Part shown: positions 34,901 to 46,500 of the stretch, one piece after another | Position numbering within the stretch: the stretch's first letter is position 1 | Layout: each line of letters opens with the position of its first letter | NCBI GenBank assembly: GCA_017506865.1 | Contig: JAFCMP010000039.1 | Span: 248,001-312,000 of the forward strand | Source: Tribonema minus | Taxonomy: Eukaryota > Sar > Xanthophyceae > Tribonematales > Tribonemataceae | Direction: 5' to 3' | Length of the DNA stretch: 64,000 bases | The notes under the pieces: model-generated | Told to the model about the DNA's origin: nothing | The model's input: only the letters and a program-made list of their open reading frames with translations | Databases searched by the model: none | Made by a program: the position numbers and the translations under genes

Positions 34901-37341
34901 GGTATAAGAAGTCACGCAGGGCAGCCGCTGCGTGACGGTGCGGGCCGGGACGCGTTGGCACATGGTCCACGTGCCGCCGCTGACGCACGCAGCGGTAGCG
35001 GTGGTGGAGGGATGACGCGAGCACGTGCGACGCCGCGCAGCGCACGCCGTAGTGAGGAATCTACAACTTCCGCGCGCAGCGTGATCCCTGGCACACGCTT
35101 TCAGCAGCGAAGCCATGCAAACGTGCCCCAATCGTTTGCCGCATGCAGGCACGCGCGTGCAATTGACGCGCCCGGGCTTCGTACGCCAGGAACACCAGCA
35201 AGCGCTCAGCAAGATCAACCAGCAGTGCCAAGGAAATCTCTACCGGCGCTCGGAGCGGTCACGCCGTGGCTGAGTACCAACGGACGTCACCTGCACTCAG
35301 CAGCACGAGCGGCAGCACTGAAGAAGCGCGCGCGCGCCGCACCAGCGCTGGCGCTCGAAGACGGGGCGCTGGGTGGCAAACGCGGAGCAGCGAGCAAGCA
35401 GCAATTGCACACCAGCGCTCAGCGATGAGCACGCGCAATCGCTCACCAGTCGACGCAAGCGGCCATGACCGCGTACGTGGGGAAGAAGACGAGGAGGCCG
35501 CTGGGCGCGAGGCGGCAGAAGTTGACCAGCGCGTTGCCGAGCTCGTCCTTGTACGCCTTCGTGTCGCGGTGCTCGAACGTGCTCTTCAGGGGGCCGCCCG
35601 TCGGCCCGCTGCGCGGGGGTGCGCGCGCGCGGGGGTTGGGGAGGGGGGGGGGAGGGACATCAGCGGCTGTCGATGTGCGCTCTGGATTGAAATCAGTTGA
35701 GAGAAAAGCGGTCGCTAGTGTCGTGCTGCTCGGGAACGGGCACGCATGGTGACAAGCGCGCGCAGACAGGCCCGCCAGGGCAGAGCGCGAACGCGCATAC
35801 ACCTGTCAGCATTGGCCGCGCATGTGTCCAAATAGTGAGCCGTACAACAGGGCGGTCGCGGCGCATATGCGCACGCCTACTGGAGTACAGCACTCGATGC
35901 GTTGCCACGGCACGTCCCGTGCAGCGCACGCGATGCCCATAAACCACCAGTTACAAGTCCGTGGCCGTGGCCGACGGTGCGCCGCTGCTTCGAAACCGCA
36001 CGGTGGATCGCTGCGGTCCGCGCGAGCGCGCACTAGCGGACCGGCGTCGGTGCGCGCCCGACGACGACGTCAGACTTCACGCACCCGTGCCTGCCGTCAG
36101 CGCGAGGGGGGGGCCCGAAGGCATCGCCGCCACCATACGGCACACGCATAGCACAGGACACTGCCATGTCTGATGGCGGGCCGCGCATGATGACGCACCA
36201 ACACAGCTGCTCCACACACGCAACTTCACAACCGCAAGTTCACGCTCGTCGCTGCCGCCGCACGCGCGCGCCGCGGCGCCGCCGGGGCGCTGGCCGCCCA
36301 CACCCACCGCTTGCAGATGCCCAGCCAGGCCTGGTCGCCGCCGATGACGTGCGGGTTCTCGAGCCGCACGGGGAAGGGGACGCGCAGCTCGCTGGCCAGT
36401 GACGGCAGCGGCGCGAGCGTGCCGCTGGTGAGCACGACGCTGCGCACGCCGAGCGCGCGCAGCTCCTCCATGGCGACGCCCGGGCAGAAGCACCAGTAGC
36501 ACAGCACACGCGCCTGCCTGCCGCCGCCGATGGCCGCGGCGACCTTGCCTGATGACAGGGGGGGGGGAGGGGGGGGGCATGGCGGCATTGGCACGTGCTT
36601 CGCGTTGCGGAAAGTGTCTGTTTGAGAGGTGCGTTGAGCAGGGGCGGGGTGTTTCGCAGTGGAGAGAAGGTGACGTGCCCCCGGCTGCCGCGGAACGGCC
36701 GTGGAGAGTGCGCTGGCGTGCGCTCATGGATGACAGCCCGGGGGGCTGGTGGCGCGACCGTCGCGCTGTCGGCTGGCCAGCACGGTTCGAGCTGCTCGGG
36801 CGACGGAAGCGCGCTTACCGCAAGCACTGCTGCATGTTTTGTCACTGACACGCAGCCTGATGCGCGACGACTGCGACCGCCGCGCCTGTTGCGCCTGTTG
36901 CGCCCGGGCTGTAAGTGCTTCCCGACTCACCGATACCTCACGCACAGCGAAAAGCGCAGCTGACAATCCCAGCCAGCCGCCTGCTCGCTTACCCATATAA
37001 GCAGAGCGGCGATCCGCTGCAGCAGGCACTGAAGACCGCAGCTTGAACTAGCTGCCGCATCCCACATCAACACACACACGACACATACGCGGGCAGCGCG
37101 ATCGCCTTTGACCTTCGCCGGCGCGCACGGCGCGGCGTGCACGCGGTACGCCTCCGCCACGGCGATGCAGGGAGGACCCCGGCTGAACTGGCCGCCGTAT
37201 CCCACATCAACACACACGCAGGCACGCGGGCCGCACAACAACCACACACCGCACCTTTGACCTTCGGCGGCGCGCACGGCGCGACGTGCACGCGGTACGC
37301 CTCGGCCATGGCGATGCACGGCGCGACGCGGTCCACGCTCA

Positions 37342-37374
<33 letters not shown>

Positions 37375-39157
37375 GCCGGAACGCCGTTCGCAGGCAGCGC
37401 ACGACGGCGTCTATGGACGGCGTGGAGCTGCTGTGCGTGGGCATCGCGGTGCCGTGGTACGCCGCCGCGCCCGTCAGCGCCAGCTCTATCTCGCCGACCG
37501 TGTCCGCCGTGATGTCGACGGTGCGCAGCAGGTCGAAGAGGTACACGCCCTGCGCCGGCGCGGCGCGCGCGCGCACGAAGGGGGGGAGAGGGGCGGGAGG
37601 GGGGGGGAAGGTTGAATGAAGGTGAGAGTAGGAGCACAGGGGGATGGCTTGGCAGCAGCGGCCTGCGCATGCCCAGTAATTCCAGATAGAAGTATGCTGT
37701 GCGTTCTTATGCAGGGGTCTGGTTCCTGAAGGCAACAAAGCCGCATGGTTCGATGGAGACTGCCGTCTGGGCATGTGAAGCTCGGGCGCCGTCATTGTCA
37801 GCCACACACATTTTCACATACCATACACTCACACTTTCGCTAGAGCGGACAAGTCATGTCATACTACAGCCGCTTCCCAACATGCCTGGCCACCTTCGCC
37901 CTCGATCTTAAGCTGCAGTTGTGCAACACCCTCCACTACTGTTACCGCATCCAATGGCTTCAAGTATCCGCACTCCGGCTTGCTGCGACAATGCATGATG
38001 CGCAGTAGCACCATCCACCTCTCTTGGCGACCCAAACGCAACCAAGCTTGGCCGGCCCTTAGCTGCTACTCCGCATAATGCAGAGTGGCGCCATGGGCAC
38101 CAGCGCTCGCCGCTCCTCGGCCACCAGCAGCAACGCCGCATGCACGTCGACGCCTCACCTTGTGCGACACCCCTTTGTCCCCCCCCGCCGGCAGGCGCAC
38201 GCTGTCCAGCATGTTCTCCAGGCCGTCCATGAGCTTCAGCAGCGCGTGGTAAACGCCCAGCGTCCCCTCCACGTCGCCTGCGTCAGCGCCGCCGCCGCCG
38301 CCGTCGCCGCGCCGCAGCGCCGCCACGCAGCGCTGCAGCTCCACGCGCGCGCCCGCGACGTCGTACGAGCTGAGCTCGAACGACGCGCTCTCGGACGCGA
38401 CGCCCTCGAGGTTGTGCGCCTCGTCGAGGATCACGACGGCGCCCGGCCACGCGAGGCGCAGTGCGCGGCGCGCCGCCGCGTCGAGCAGGTAGTTGTACGG
38501 CATCAGCACGAGGTCCGCGTCCGCGGCGGCGCCGCGCGAGAGGTAGTACGGGCAGAAGCCCTCCGCGCGGCCGCGCGCCGCGAGCTCCTCGATGTCGAGC
38601 ACGGCGTCCGCGGGGGGGCCGGCGCCGGCGTCGAGCGCGCGGTGGTGCGCGCACGCGCGGCGCGACGCCAGGGCCTGGCACGCGGCGTTGAGCTGGCCGC
38701 CGCGCAGCTGCGCGATCTCCTTGTGCACGCAGAGCTGCTCGCGCGACCCCAGCAGTGCGAGGCGCGGCCTGTACGCGGTGGATTTGAGCTCGCGCGCCAC
38801 CTGGCTCAGCTGGGAGTGGGTGCGGGAGGCGTAGATGATGGTGCAGCGCTGCTGCTGCTGCTGCTGCTGAGCCTGCAGCAGGTGCTGCTGAGGCTGGAGC
38901 AGGGGCGCGCCGCCCAGCTGCTGCATGCTGCCGCCACCGCGCGAGAGCTGCCTGGCCTGCTGCGCCTTGTTGTGGGCCTGCCAGGCCAGCGCCGAGCACA
39001 GCAGGCACAGCGTCTTGCCGGTGCCCGTGGGGCTCTCCAGTAGGGCGTTGGTCTTGTCGCTCAGGGCCCTGATAACGGCTGTCATGTAGTCGCGCTGGCA
39101 GTCATAGGGCTTGAAGGGGAACTGCACAGGCACGCCCTCGATGTTCAGCGCCGCCAT
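29766..39157 (-). CDS. RTEL1: RTEL1-type DNA helicase (XPD/Rad3 family)
   Basis: Fe-S superfamily-2 5'-3' helicase that dismantles D-loops and G-quadruplexes and protects telomeres. Nine exons, about 1298 residues: 39157-38159, 37549-37255, 36548-36308, 35608-35447, 34699-34543, 34093-34007, 33107-33000, 32069-31929, 31472-29766. Motifs in order: Q-motif region [17 protein letters not shown], Walker [11 protein letters not shown] (about 41-50), SRTHSQL, Fe-S cysteines ([30 protein letters not shown]), [13 protein letters not shown] (about 241), [74 protein letters not shown]. The long last exon is low complexity with a harmonin-N-like helical block ([16 protein letters not shown], then [10 protein letters not shown]). 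The C-terminal end (stop 29766) is the in-frame stop; alternative splicing there is possible. The start is MAALNIEG; upstream in-frame codons are not ATG. Confidence 0.93.
31855..31925 (-). repeat. GCC/GGC triplet array next to an RTEL1 splice donor
   Basis: A nearly pure GGC array (plus strand) begins immediately behind the donor of the RTEL1 exon 32069-31929. On the gene strand the intron therefore starts gtgagc followed by (GCC)n. Translating through it creates long artificial polyalanine frames. Confidence 0.85.
32189..32213. repeat. 25-G homopolymer in RTEL1 intron
   Basis: An uninterrupted run of 25 G on the plus strand, which is poly-C on the gene strand. It lies about 120 bp upstream of the acceptor of the exon starting at 32069. 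Confidence 0.9.
37040..37172 (-). repeat. decayed copy of RTEL1 exon-2 3' end with donor
   Basis: Exon 2 ends at 37255 with codons for [20 protein letters not shown] followed by gtgcgg. A copy 149 bp further into the intron encodes [20 protein letters not shown], but its donor reads GC instead of GT (gtcaaag|gcgatc). The intron start is copied as well (gtgttgatgtgggat present in both). The unit therefore spans exon end plus donor plus about 65 bp of intron. Confidence 0.88.
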
Positions 39158-39991
39158 GGTGCCGAAGCCAGCAAGCTCCAAAGCGCGTATCACTCTCTTG
39201 CTCCTAGCGTTCTAGAATTGGACCATAGCCTGATGCAGGGGCAGCACGTGCGACAATTGCTGCGACCGTCTCTAGCTTCACTAATGGCTCCATGTTGCAC
39301 ACGAGCATACCGTGTGCGTGCTGCGGCGATGAAAAAGGGCGGGAAATCATTCGAATCCTCTAAAGTTCAAGCAGTTGCAGTTGAGCTGATGCCTGGTTCT
39401 TTGAACAGAAAGAAAACGTGCAAAAGCTCTTGCGTGGTCGAAGATCATGCTGCATCATAGCAGACCCTCACATGCGCAGTGTGATAACATTGTCAGGCGC
39501 GGTGTGTATTCTGTAGTTGCAAGGGTGAGGAAGCATGATTGGTTGTAGCCAGGAAAGTAGCAGGCAAACATTTGACAACTTTGAATTGCCCACTACACAG
39601 GCAGGTGCCTCGCGTGCCGAACTCAGTCTAAAGTGTTGTACGCAGAGCAAGGCAATCACACAACGGTCACCGTTTTGATGTGGCATACGGTCCGCGTTCT
39701 GTTGAAGTTGAAGTGGGTGTGAGAGGTCTTTTCTCAATGTGCTTCAGACTGTGTTCTGTACACAGACAAGGACCCCAGCTCAATATGTGCAGTGGCTGAG
39801 CGACTTCTGCCAGACAAGCAGTAGGAATGCTTCTTTCAAAAACCTTTCAGAGATCCACACAGTCTGAGCACTTTTATACCTCACTTGACCAAGCTGACAG
39901 GCAGACAGCACCAGTCACCGCAGTCGCGAAAGCAACGCACACAGAAGAGGAAATCACTGCGCCGCTGCGAGTGTCTGGTAAGAATGTGTCA
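39158..39991. other. intergenic region between RTEL1 5' end and WDR61 3' end
   Basis: No gene seen. It should hold the RTEL1 promoter and the WDR61 3' UTR. A gaagttgaagt motif lies at about 39704-39714. Confidence 0.5.
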
Positions 39992-42900
39992 CTATGAGAG
40001 CTCATATATCTGCAGGGTGCCATCGTCTCCTCCGGACACGAGCTTGTCACCGGCGGGGCTATACGCGACCCCCCACACCTGGTCCGTGTGCGCCGAGTCA
40101 AAGCTGTGCACGCACTCCTTGGCAGCCATGTCCCAGATCTTGACGGTGCGGTCGCTCCCGCTGCGCCGCCGCGCGCGCAGCAGCAGCAGCAGCAGAGGCG
40201 GAGCGCAGATGTGGTCAGTCACAGCAGAGGCAATGTAGGAGTGGTACCAAGGTGCGCAGATAGGCAGGCGACCAAAACGTGTACAGGCATGCACTGGTGC
40301 AGAAGTCAACGACGACACGCAGAAGAAATGTGAAGCGTGCAGTAGTTTCTGTGCTCCCCCTGTCTGCACTCTGCAGCTTAATTTCTCAAGGGTTGACCGA
40401 CAGCAACAGCAGTTGCCTCACTCAGCACGGTGGATACACGTGTCATAGAAAGCAAGGAAAGGTCATGAGTCGCTTGCGCTGCATAAGGGATTGCGTGTGC
40501 ATCCTTCGAATGAATAGGTTGCTGACGCTGACTGGTTGCTTATGCCAAGTTTCTTGCACAACAGCACCGGGGGTTGCAGGTTGCAAGTCTGTGCGCCATC
40601 GGGCATGTAAAAGCGCGCTGGCGGCAGAACAGCGCGCTCATTTGCTGCTGAGCATGCCCACGCATCACATGTGCGTCACATGTCTGCTGACGACATACTT
40701 CAAAATATGATCTCTGACTGCAACTGCTAGAGTGACTGACAGTGCTTCAACTGCCAGTGTGCGCGCAGGTTGGCTCTTGTACTGAAAATGCTTACCATGC
40801 TCAGTCACTACTGAGACTCTCCGTCCAGTAACGGCAGCCGCTCACCTGGTGGCAAAATGTCTGCTGTCGGGGCTGCAGTCGACGCAGAGCACCCACGACG
40901 TGTGCCCCGTGAACGACGCCACCAGCGCCGTCCGTTGTCTGCAGCAACACGACAACGCGAGACACGGTGCATGAGCGATATGCTCGCTAGGACGGCACGC
41001 ACTGAAGCAAAAAACGCACTAAAAAGCTGCAGGCTTGAGTAGGATGCGGACAAGCCCTCGAACACTGTAGTGTGAGGTCGCTGGTGTCACAGCATAATCA
41101 TTTGAGAGCCAGAGAGGGTGGTTCTGCATGGCTGGTGCTGTCGCCATCTTGGCGCGCCGGTTTGCGCAGCACCGGGCCATAGAGCAGCGACGCGACTCGC
41201 CAAACATCACAGCCGTGACCACCGACAACTACTGAATAGCGCTGCCCCGGCGTGGCCACAGCAGCACATGCGTCCATGAGTCAGGCAGCAGCGGGTCACC
41301 AAGGTGCGACGTCGCGCGCACACAAGGGCATGTTGAGCCGCAGTGCTCAACAAACTTTGTCACAAAACCAAGTGGCGAGCAAGCAGCGGATGGGGTCACT
41401 CTGCTGAGGAAGCGCGACCGACAGAGTCAGGCAGCGGGCGACGCCGCGCGCAGGCAATCACGCATGGGTTCCCCGCATGCGTCGCGGCGCGACTCACACG
41501 TCGTACACGTTGACGCGCATGTCGTCGCTCGCGGTGAACAGCAGGCGCCCATCGGGCGAGAAGCTCAGGCTGCGGATCGGCATGGCGTGCCCCTCGAGCT
41601 TCTGCACGAGCTTCTGGCGCTCGACGTCAAACATGTTGACGAGGCCGTCGAGGCCGCCCGTGACGACGATGCGGCTGTCGGGGCTGAAGCCGACGCTCAT
41701 CACAAACTTGTCGCGCGTCTCCAGGGACGCCACCTGGCGGAGGGGCCGCGGGGGCAGGGGGGGGGGGGGCGCGCGTGCGGAGGGGACAAAGTTGAACATG
41801 AAGTTGAGGGCAGAGGCTATATTGAAGTTGAAGTTAAGGTACTGCGGGCCGCGGCAACGAATGTGCACACACTTAGGCTCGGCGGCTCTTTGTCAATGCG
41901 TGGTGATGTGGCTCTGGACGTGGCCCCGTCAGCACCAAGCTGCTGTCCAGTGCCTGGGGCGGGCGCGAGAGGACCACTTTGAGCGTGATGCGCGGGACCT
42001 GCCCCGCCCCCCCACTATCTGTACTACGGCGACAATGACGCTCGCGACGAGTCGTGATGCGCGCTGCGGCGCCCGTCGCACAGCGGCATGGGCGCCCGTG
42101 ACGGAAGCACTGGCCTGTTGCGGTGCCACAGCAGTGCTCACTGTGACAAGCGGCGGCGTGCTCGGCGCAGGACACACGCTTGCGGGGGCGCGACTGTGAT
42201 GCTGACACACCGCCACAGCATCACACTGATTGCGGGGTACGTACGAGGCTTACATCCTGGCGAAGAAGGCAGCACTCGGCTCTCAGCGGGCCGGCGCGCA
42301 CACCGCACCGCGATGCGCGGTAGACCACGAGGCGCCGACGTCGGAGCGAATGATGGCCCCCTACTATTCCCATCAGCCGCTGCTGTAACTGAAACAATCC
42401 ACAGACAGACCGCATGCACCCACGCGCGCTCGGGCGCACCTTTTCTAACGTCGGCATCGCCCACAGGTTGACTGCGCCCTGCTGCGTACCCGCCGCCAGC
42501 AGCTTCCCGTTGGGGCTCATGTCCACGGACCAGGCCTCAACTGCGGTGGAACGGAGAGTGGGGGGGGGGGCAGCGGGCCAGTCGCGACGGGATGGCAGCG
42601 ATCAGCAGCAGCAGCAGTGCGGTAAAGCAGAGCAGCGCTGGCGGCTTCAATCGGCCGACCGCACGATGGGCATGCGCTTCAAACACAAGACCCGGAGATG
42701 AACGCAGCTGCATAAGTAGGACAGCGGCTGCGATGCACGCTGAGGACGCTGCCAGGGTACGAGGCAGTGAGAGTAAGCAGCGGCCGTCTTCATTTGCAGC
42801 CAGCAGCAGCGCGCCGTTGCCTCTACGGACGTAAGGGGCATGTAAGGGGCACATGCTACTTGGCTCGGTGCAGCAATGGTATCAGTGTACAGCCAGCAGA

Positions 42901-43171
42901 GGCGCCACTAATGACGACGTGACCCGACACGCTGGCAGCATGTTGCACATGTGTCCAATTACCTGGCCCGGCATCGATTGTGTTGGTCTTTGTGCCGCTC
43001 TCCAGGTCCCAGAACCGCAAGCAGCTGTCCACGGAGCTTGTGACCGCAACTGGCAGTGCAGGAAGACGGGCAGAGGCATGTAAGGCGATTGGAGCCGAAT
43101 GAAGACAGCGGCAGGCTTGAACAAGAAAATGCATTACCGGACGCGACTTCATGAAGGCATGCGTAGGCCAC

Positions 43172-43221
<50 letters not shown>

Positions 43222-43720
43222 GACAAGTGCAGCAGCGGCGGTGCCGCGTGCCAACAGCTGAGGCGAGCTGCATCAGCACGTCACCTGGCACGCTGATAAG
43301 TGATGACTTGCATTGCTGAAGCGGGCAGGCTGGTGAGCGCAGAAGCTGCACGCCCAAGGTGTCAAAGTACAAGGCGCGTTCAGTAGCGGGCAGAAGCAGC
43401 GCGCTGTGCGCCGATCGCAGCGTGTCAGCAGATTCAGCCTGGCGCAACCGCATGGATGCACGGCATGCACGCCAAAGTGCGCGCGTCCAAACACGGCACT
43501 GCGCTCTTAGCACACGCAGGGATACACAAGTCACGGTGCGCGTCCGTGACGTGACGCGCTTTTGATACCGCAGCATGCCGCCAATGGCAGGCGCGCAATG
43601 AACTGCAGCCAGTGCGCCGCTGCGCAATGACGCGCACCTGAGCCTTCGGCGTCCGCCTTGATGCTGACCACCCCCAGCCGGTGTCCCCCCAGCACGTGTC
43701 CTGGGCTGAGGGTGTCGCTC
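39992..43720 (-). CDS. WDR61: WD40 protein WDR61/SKI8, 5' end not identified
   Basis: Seven-bladed beta-propeller shared by the SKI RNA-decay complex and the PAF1 transcription complex. Six exons with matching phases: 43720-43638, 43049-42963, 42540-42440, 41733-41498, 40938-40846, 40160-39992 (TAG), giving 255 residues. Blocks that align with human WDR61 are HRLGVVSIKADAEGS, SSVDSCLRFWDLESG, DAGPVEAWSVDMSPNG, DKFVMSVGFSPDS, LEGHAMPIRSLSFSPDGR, FTGHTSWVLCVDCSPDS and DQVWGVAYSPAGDKLVSG. The human protein is about 305 residues, so some 50 N-terminal residues (first WD repeat) are missing. A possible upstream exon at 44693-44613 ends in LRIW with the right phase (TG|gtgagt), but its body does not resemble a WD repeat. 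Confidence 0.9.
43173..43220. repeat. CAG array in WDR61 intron
   Basis: About 16 CAG/CAA triplets lie in the intron between exons 43720-43638 and 43049-42963. On the gene strand this is a CTG array upstream of the 3' splice site. Confidence 0.9.
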
Positions 43721-43745
43721 CTGCAGCGCCGCGAGCAGAACCATA

Positions 43746-43915
43746 TGCAGTAGCACGAATTTCTTGATGCGGTGAAGGCATTTGCATCATGAGGTGTTCA
43801 GCGGTGGAAGGAAGTAGGCAAACGCAGTGCCAGTAGCGCCAGATGCAGTAGCACAGTTTCTTATCATGAGGTTTCCAACGGTGGAAGGAGGCAGGCAAGC
43901 GCAGTGCCAACAGGT
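43746..43915. repeat. 97-bp tandem duplication upstream of a WDR61 exon
   Basis: The phrase tgcagtagcac...gcggtggaaggaagtaggcaaacgcagtgcc starting at 43746 recurs at 43843 with small deletions and substitutions. The period is 97 bp. It sits directly upstream (gene strand) of the acceptor of exon 43720-43638, so it is another near-splice-site duplication. Confidence 0.85.
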
Positions 43916-46500
43916 CCATGCATCAATGATGCAACCTGATCTACTGCCGCGGCGTTTGCGATGTCGCAAGTCTCACTGTAACGTTGACGTGCTGCAGGAG
44001 CTCACTACGCAACCTTGCTTGCTACTTATATAGCGCATACCAGGGCATAGGGTTGGAATATCTCACAATGGGAGACAGCTCTGGTGTACACATTGACAGC
44101 AGTTGAGGAGGTGCAACAGCGCAGTGGTGAACGAGTTCCTGAGCTTGACAGACCATTTCAGCAGAGTTTGGCGCATTGCCGCATGAGGTAGCACAACACT
44201 TCTGCGTTAGCAGTAGCTTAGTAGCCTGCACCATACCTCAATTGTTTACTGAATGCTTACAATGTCCTGACTCTCACCATACTCTTGCTCGTTCATCCAC
44301 TGATCCACTGAGTATTTGGTCCTTGGCAGTCCAGCACACGCTCCATATGCCTTCCTCGTGAGCTCCCTCCTGCCTGTGAGTTGCCCGGTACTAGCAGATG
44401 CAACAGGGGCACCACGCAAGGCAGAATTTGTGGGTCAGAGCAGGCACAGCAGCTCGCAGCAATACACTTTCTGACAGCAAGCAGTCTTGTCCTTGACGAC
44501 AGCTGCAGGATCGAAGAGAAAGAAAGCAAGTTTAAGCTTCTTCCAGGATGGCACACCACATCCGTGCTATGTGCAGCACGTCCACGCAAAAGCACGTTTC
44601 CACTGCACTCACCATATGCGCAACACTCGAGTAATCGCTGCTGCGATGGGAGAGCTAAGCTCGACTGTGAACTTCAAGGCCGGGAAGTTGACGCTCGCAT
44701 CGCGCCGGTGTCAAGAGCATAGGGATGGTTGCTGACGTGCATGCAACACCAGGCGTGGTTGTCGCTTCCAGCTTGTGCGTAGTCCATTGCTACAGCACAA
44801 GCTTTGAGGCGTCCATGGCAATTGCCATATGCAGCAGAACATCTGCGATGTTGTCTGAGGGATGCGTCTTCCGCATTCGCGGGGCGACGGGCCAAAGCTT
44901 CAAGCTGGCGGGTATGATGGATCTGCGAGCGGCAGGGGCGGGGCAAGGGTGCTTACTACGGATTCGGACAAGACTCCAAGTTCTGCTCCAAGCACAAGCT
45001 GGCGGGGTGATCAAAAAGGGGTCCGTACGGATTCGCGGGAGAGGAGGCCAGGTTCTGCTGCAAGCACAAGCTGGCGGGCATGATGGATGTGACACACTAG
45101 CTTTTCGAGTGGCCGGGGTCCATCATGCACGCAAGCTTGTGCGTGCTGCATCACCTGCCCTCTCGCCTGCGAATCCAAAGCACGGACGCTTGCCGCACCC
45201 TGCCAGGGGTCCATCGTGCCCGCGAGCTTGTGCTTGCTGCAGAACTTGCCCTCTCGCCTGCCTATTTGAAGCAAGAACGCTGAAAGCACCCCTGCCGCTC
45301 GCAGAGCCTGCTCACCACATCTATCATGCCCGCTATGATGTACGGGGGGCTAGACAAACGCTGCCTCGGCGTCGGCATCTGGTTACCGACCCTAGCTTGA
45401 TGACCAATGAATCCCAATCCGACCCTACCTCAGCTCAACCGGGCCTCATAACCTGCGCATGCCGTGGTTTTCTGCGCATGAGACGAAGGATCAGAACATC
45501 ACAGACTGTTTGCGATTTTCCAGCGGACGGCGCGCGCTGATCTGTATCTCGAGCTGGCGCAAATATTGTGCATATGCTTCGGTGACCTTTACGGGCTGTG
45601 CCAACTTGGGTATAAGATCCACTTTCTGGCTGTGAGCTGTGCTGAAACCCTGGCTGAAGCATTGAGCTACGCAGGCTGCTGCAGCTTTACAACCATGGCT
45701 TTGCTCGCTGCTGAAGCAGCTGAAGGAGACACATATGCTTTTGCAGCTGCTGTGAATGAACTTGGAAATGTTTGGTCTGAATGCAGCTAGTGCGCATAAG
45801 CACCAACAGCACTGTGCCTGTGTCTCGCCCTCAGCGCCTCTCTCCTTGCATGAGAAAGACACGTCCAATGCGCCATTAGCAGGGCAGGCCATGGGGGCAG
45901 CAAGACAGACGCCGCGCAAAATCGCGCATTATACAGGTGATAGGGCAAGACGTGCACATCTGGCCATTGATCACACCTCTCGCCACAATGATGCATGTGT
46001 CATGGTCACGCCAGCATGATGGCGGACCTCAGGCATGCAGGCGCGACTGTGGCCGTCCGTAAATGCCATCTTCAACATCAACTATGAACAGCCATCAAAT
46101 GGCGACACTTTCAAGAAATAGTTGCAGAAACACTGGCTGCGGAGGCGCCGCCGCTGTGATGTCGAGGACAACAGGAGCAGCCTGAGCGTATGCGTTTGTT
46201 TGGTTGGCCCATATAGCGCGTATGATGTGATAATTTTGGGTGCTCTCATTATGAGACTCATGATTTCCATATGTCGTGGTGCAATTCATCGTGCACGCGG
46301 CCAACTCTGGCAGCAATCGTACCGCAGCTCAATTTGCGGCAATGTCTAGTGCACCGAAGCAAGTTGTGTACTGCCATAGTCGTACGCTTCACCAAAGCAC
46401 GCACATGAGACCAACCATGCTGTCCGCCTCGCCGCTGGGCCAAAAATGTGTTGTATATATTGTGTTTACAGAGCGCTTGCAAACGGCCGCACGCAGCGCG
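43916..46500. other. region without a confident gene, with a repeat array
   Basis: Should contain the missing 5' exon(s) and promoter of WDR61 and the 3' flank of the J-protein gene. A short minus-strand frame at about 45530-45630 (KVTEAYAQYLRQLEIQISAR) looks coil-like but has no supported partners. The inverted repeat array 44901-45340 is listed separately. Confidence 0.45.
44901..45340. repeat. array of 70-95-bp repeats with an internal inversion
   Basis: A core caagctggcgggcatgatgg occurs in forward orientation at 44901, 44995 (shortened) and 45067, and inverted (ccatcatgcccgc-agcttg type) at 45120 and 45211. A half copy (tatcatgcccgctatgatg, itself palindromic) is at 45321. The flanks are shared as well: ttctgctgcaagcacaagct before forward copies, and agcttgtgcttgctgcagaa after the inverted copy at 45211. 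The two halves could form a long hairpin. No coding role is apparent. Confidence 0.8.

Noticed and set aside
33876..35045. 389-codon minus frame
   Set aside because: It runs across RTEL1 introns and in the wrong frame over the exons at 34699-34543 and 34093-34007, which have clear homology in another frame.
38078..39043. 321-codon frame on the plus strand
   Set aside because: It is antisense to the first RTEL1 exon, whose helicase motifs are unmistakable; its composition (Arg/Ala/Val-rich) reflects the GC-rich complement.
44613..44693. First exon of WDR61
   Set aside because: Donor and phase fit, but the encoded sequence does not resemble the first WD repeat; mentioned only as a possibility.
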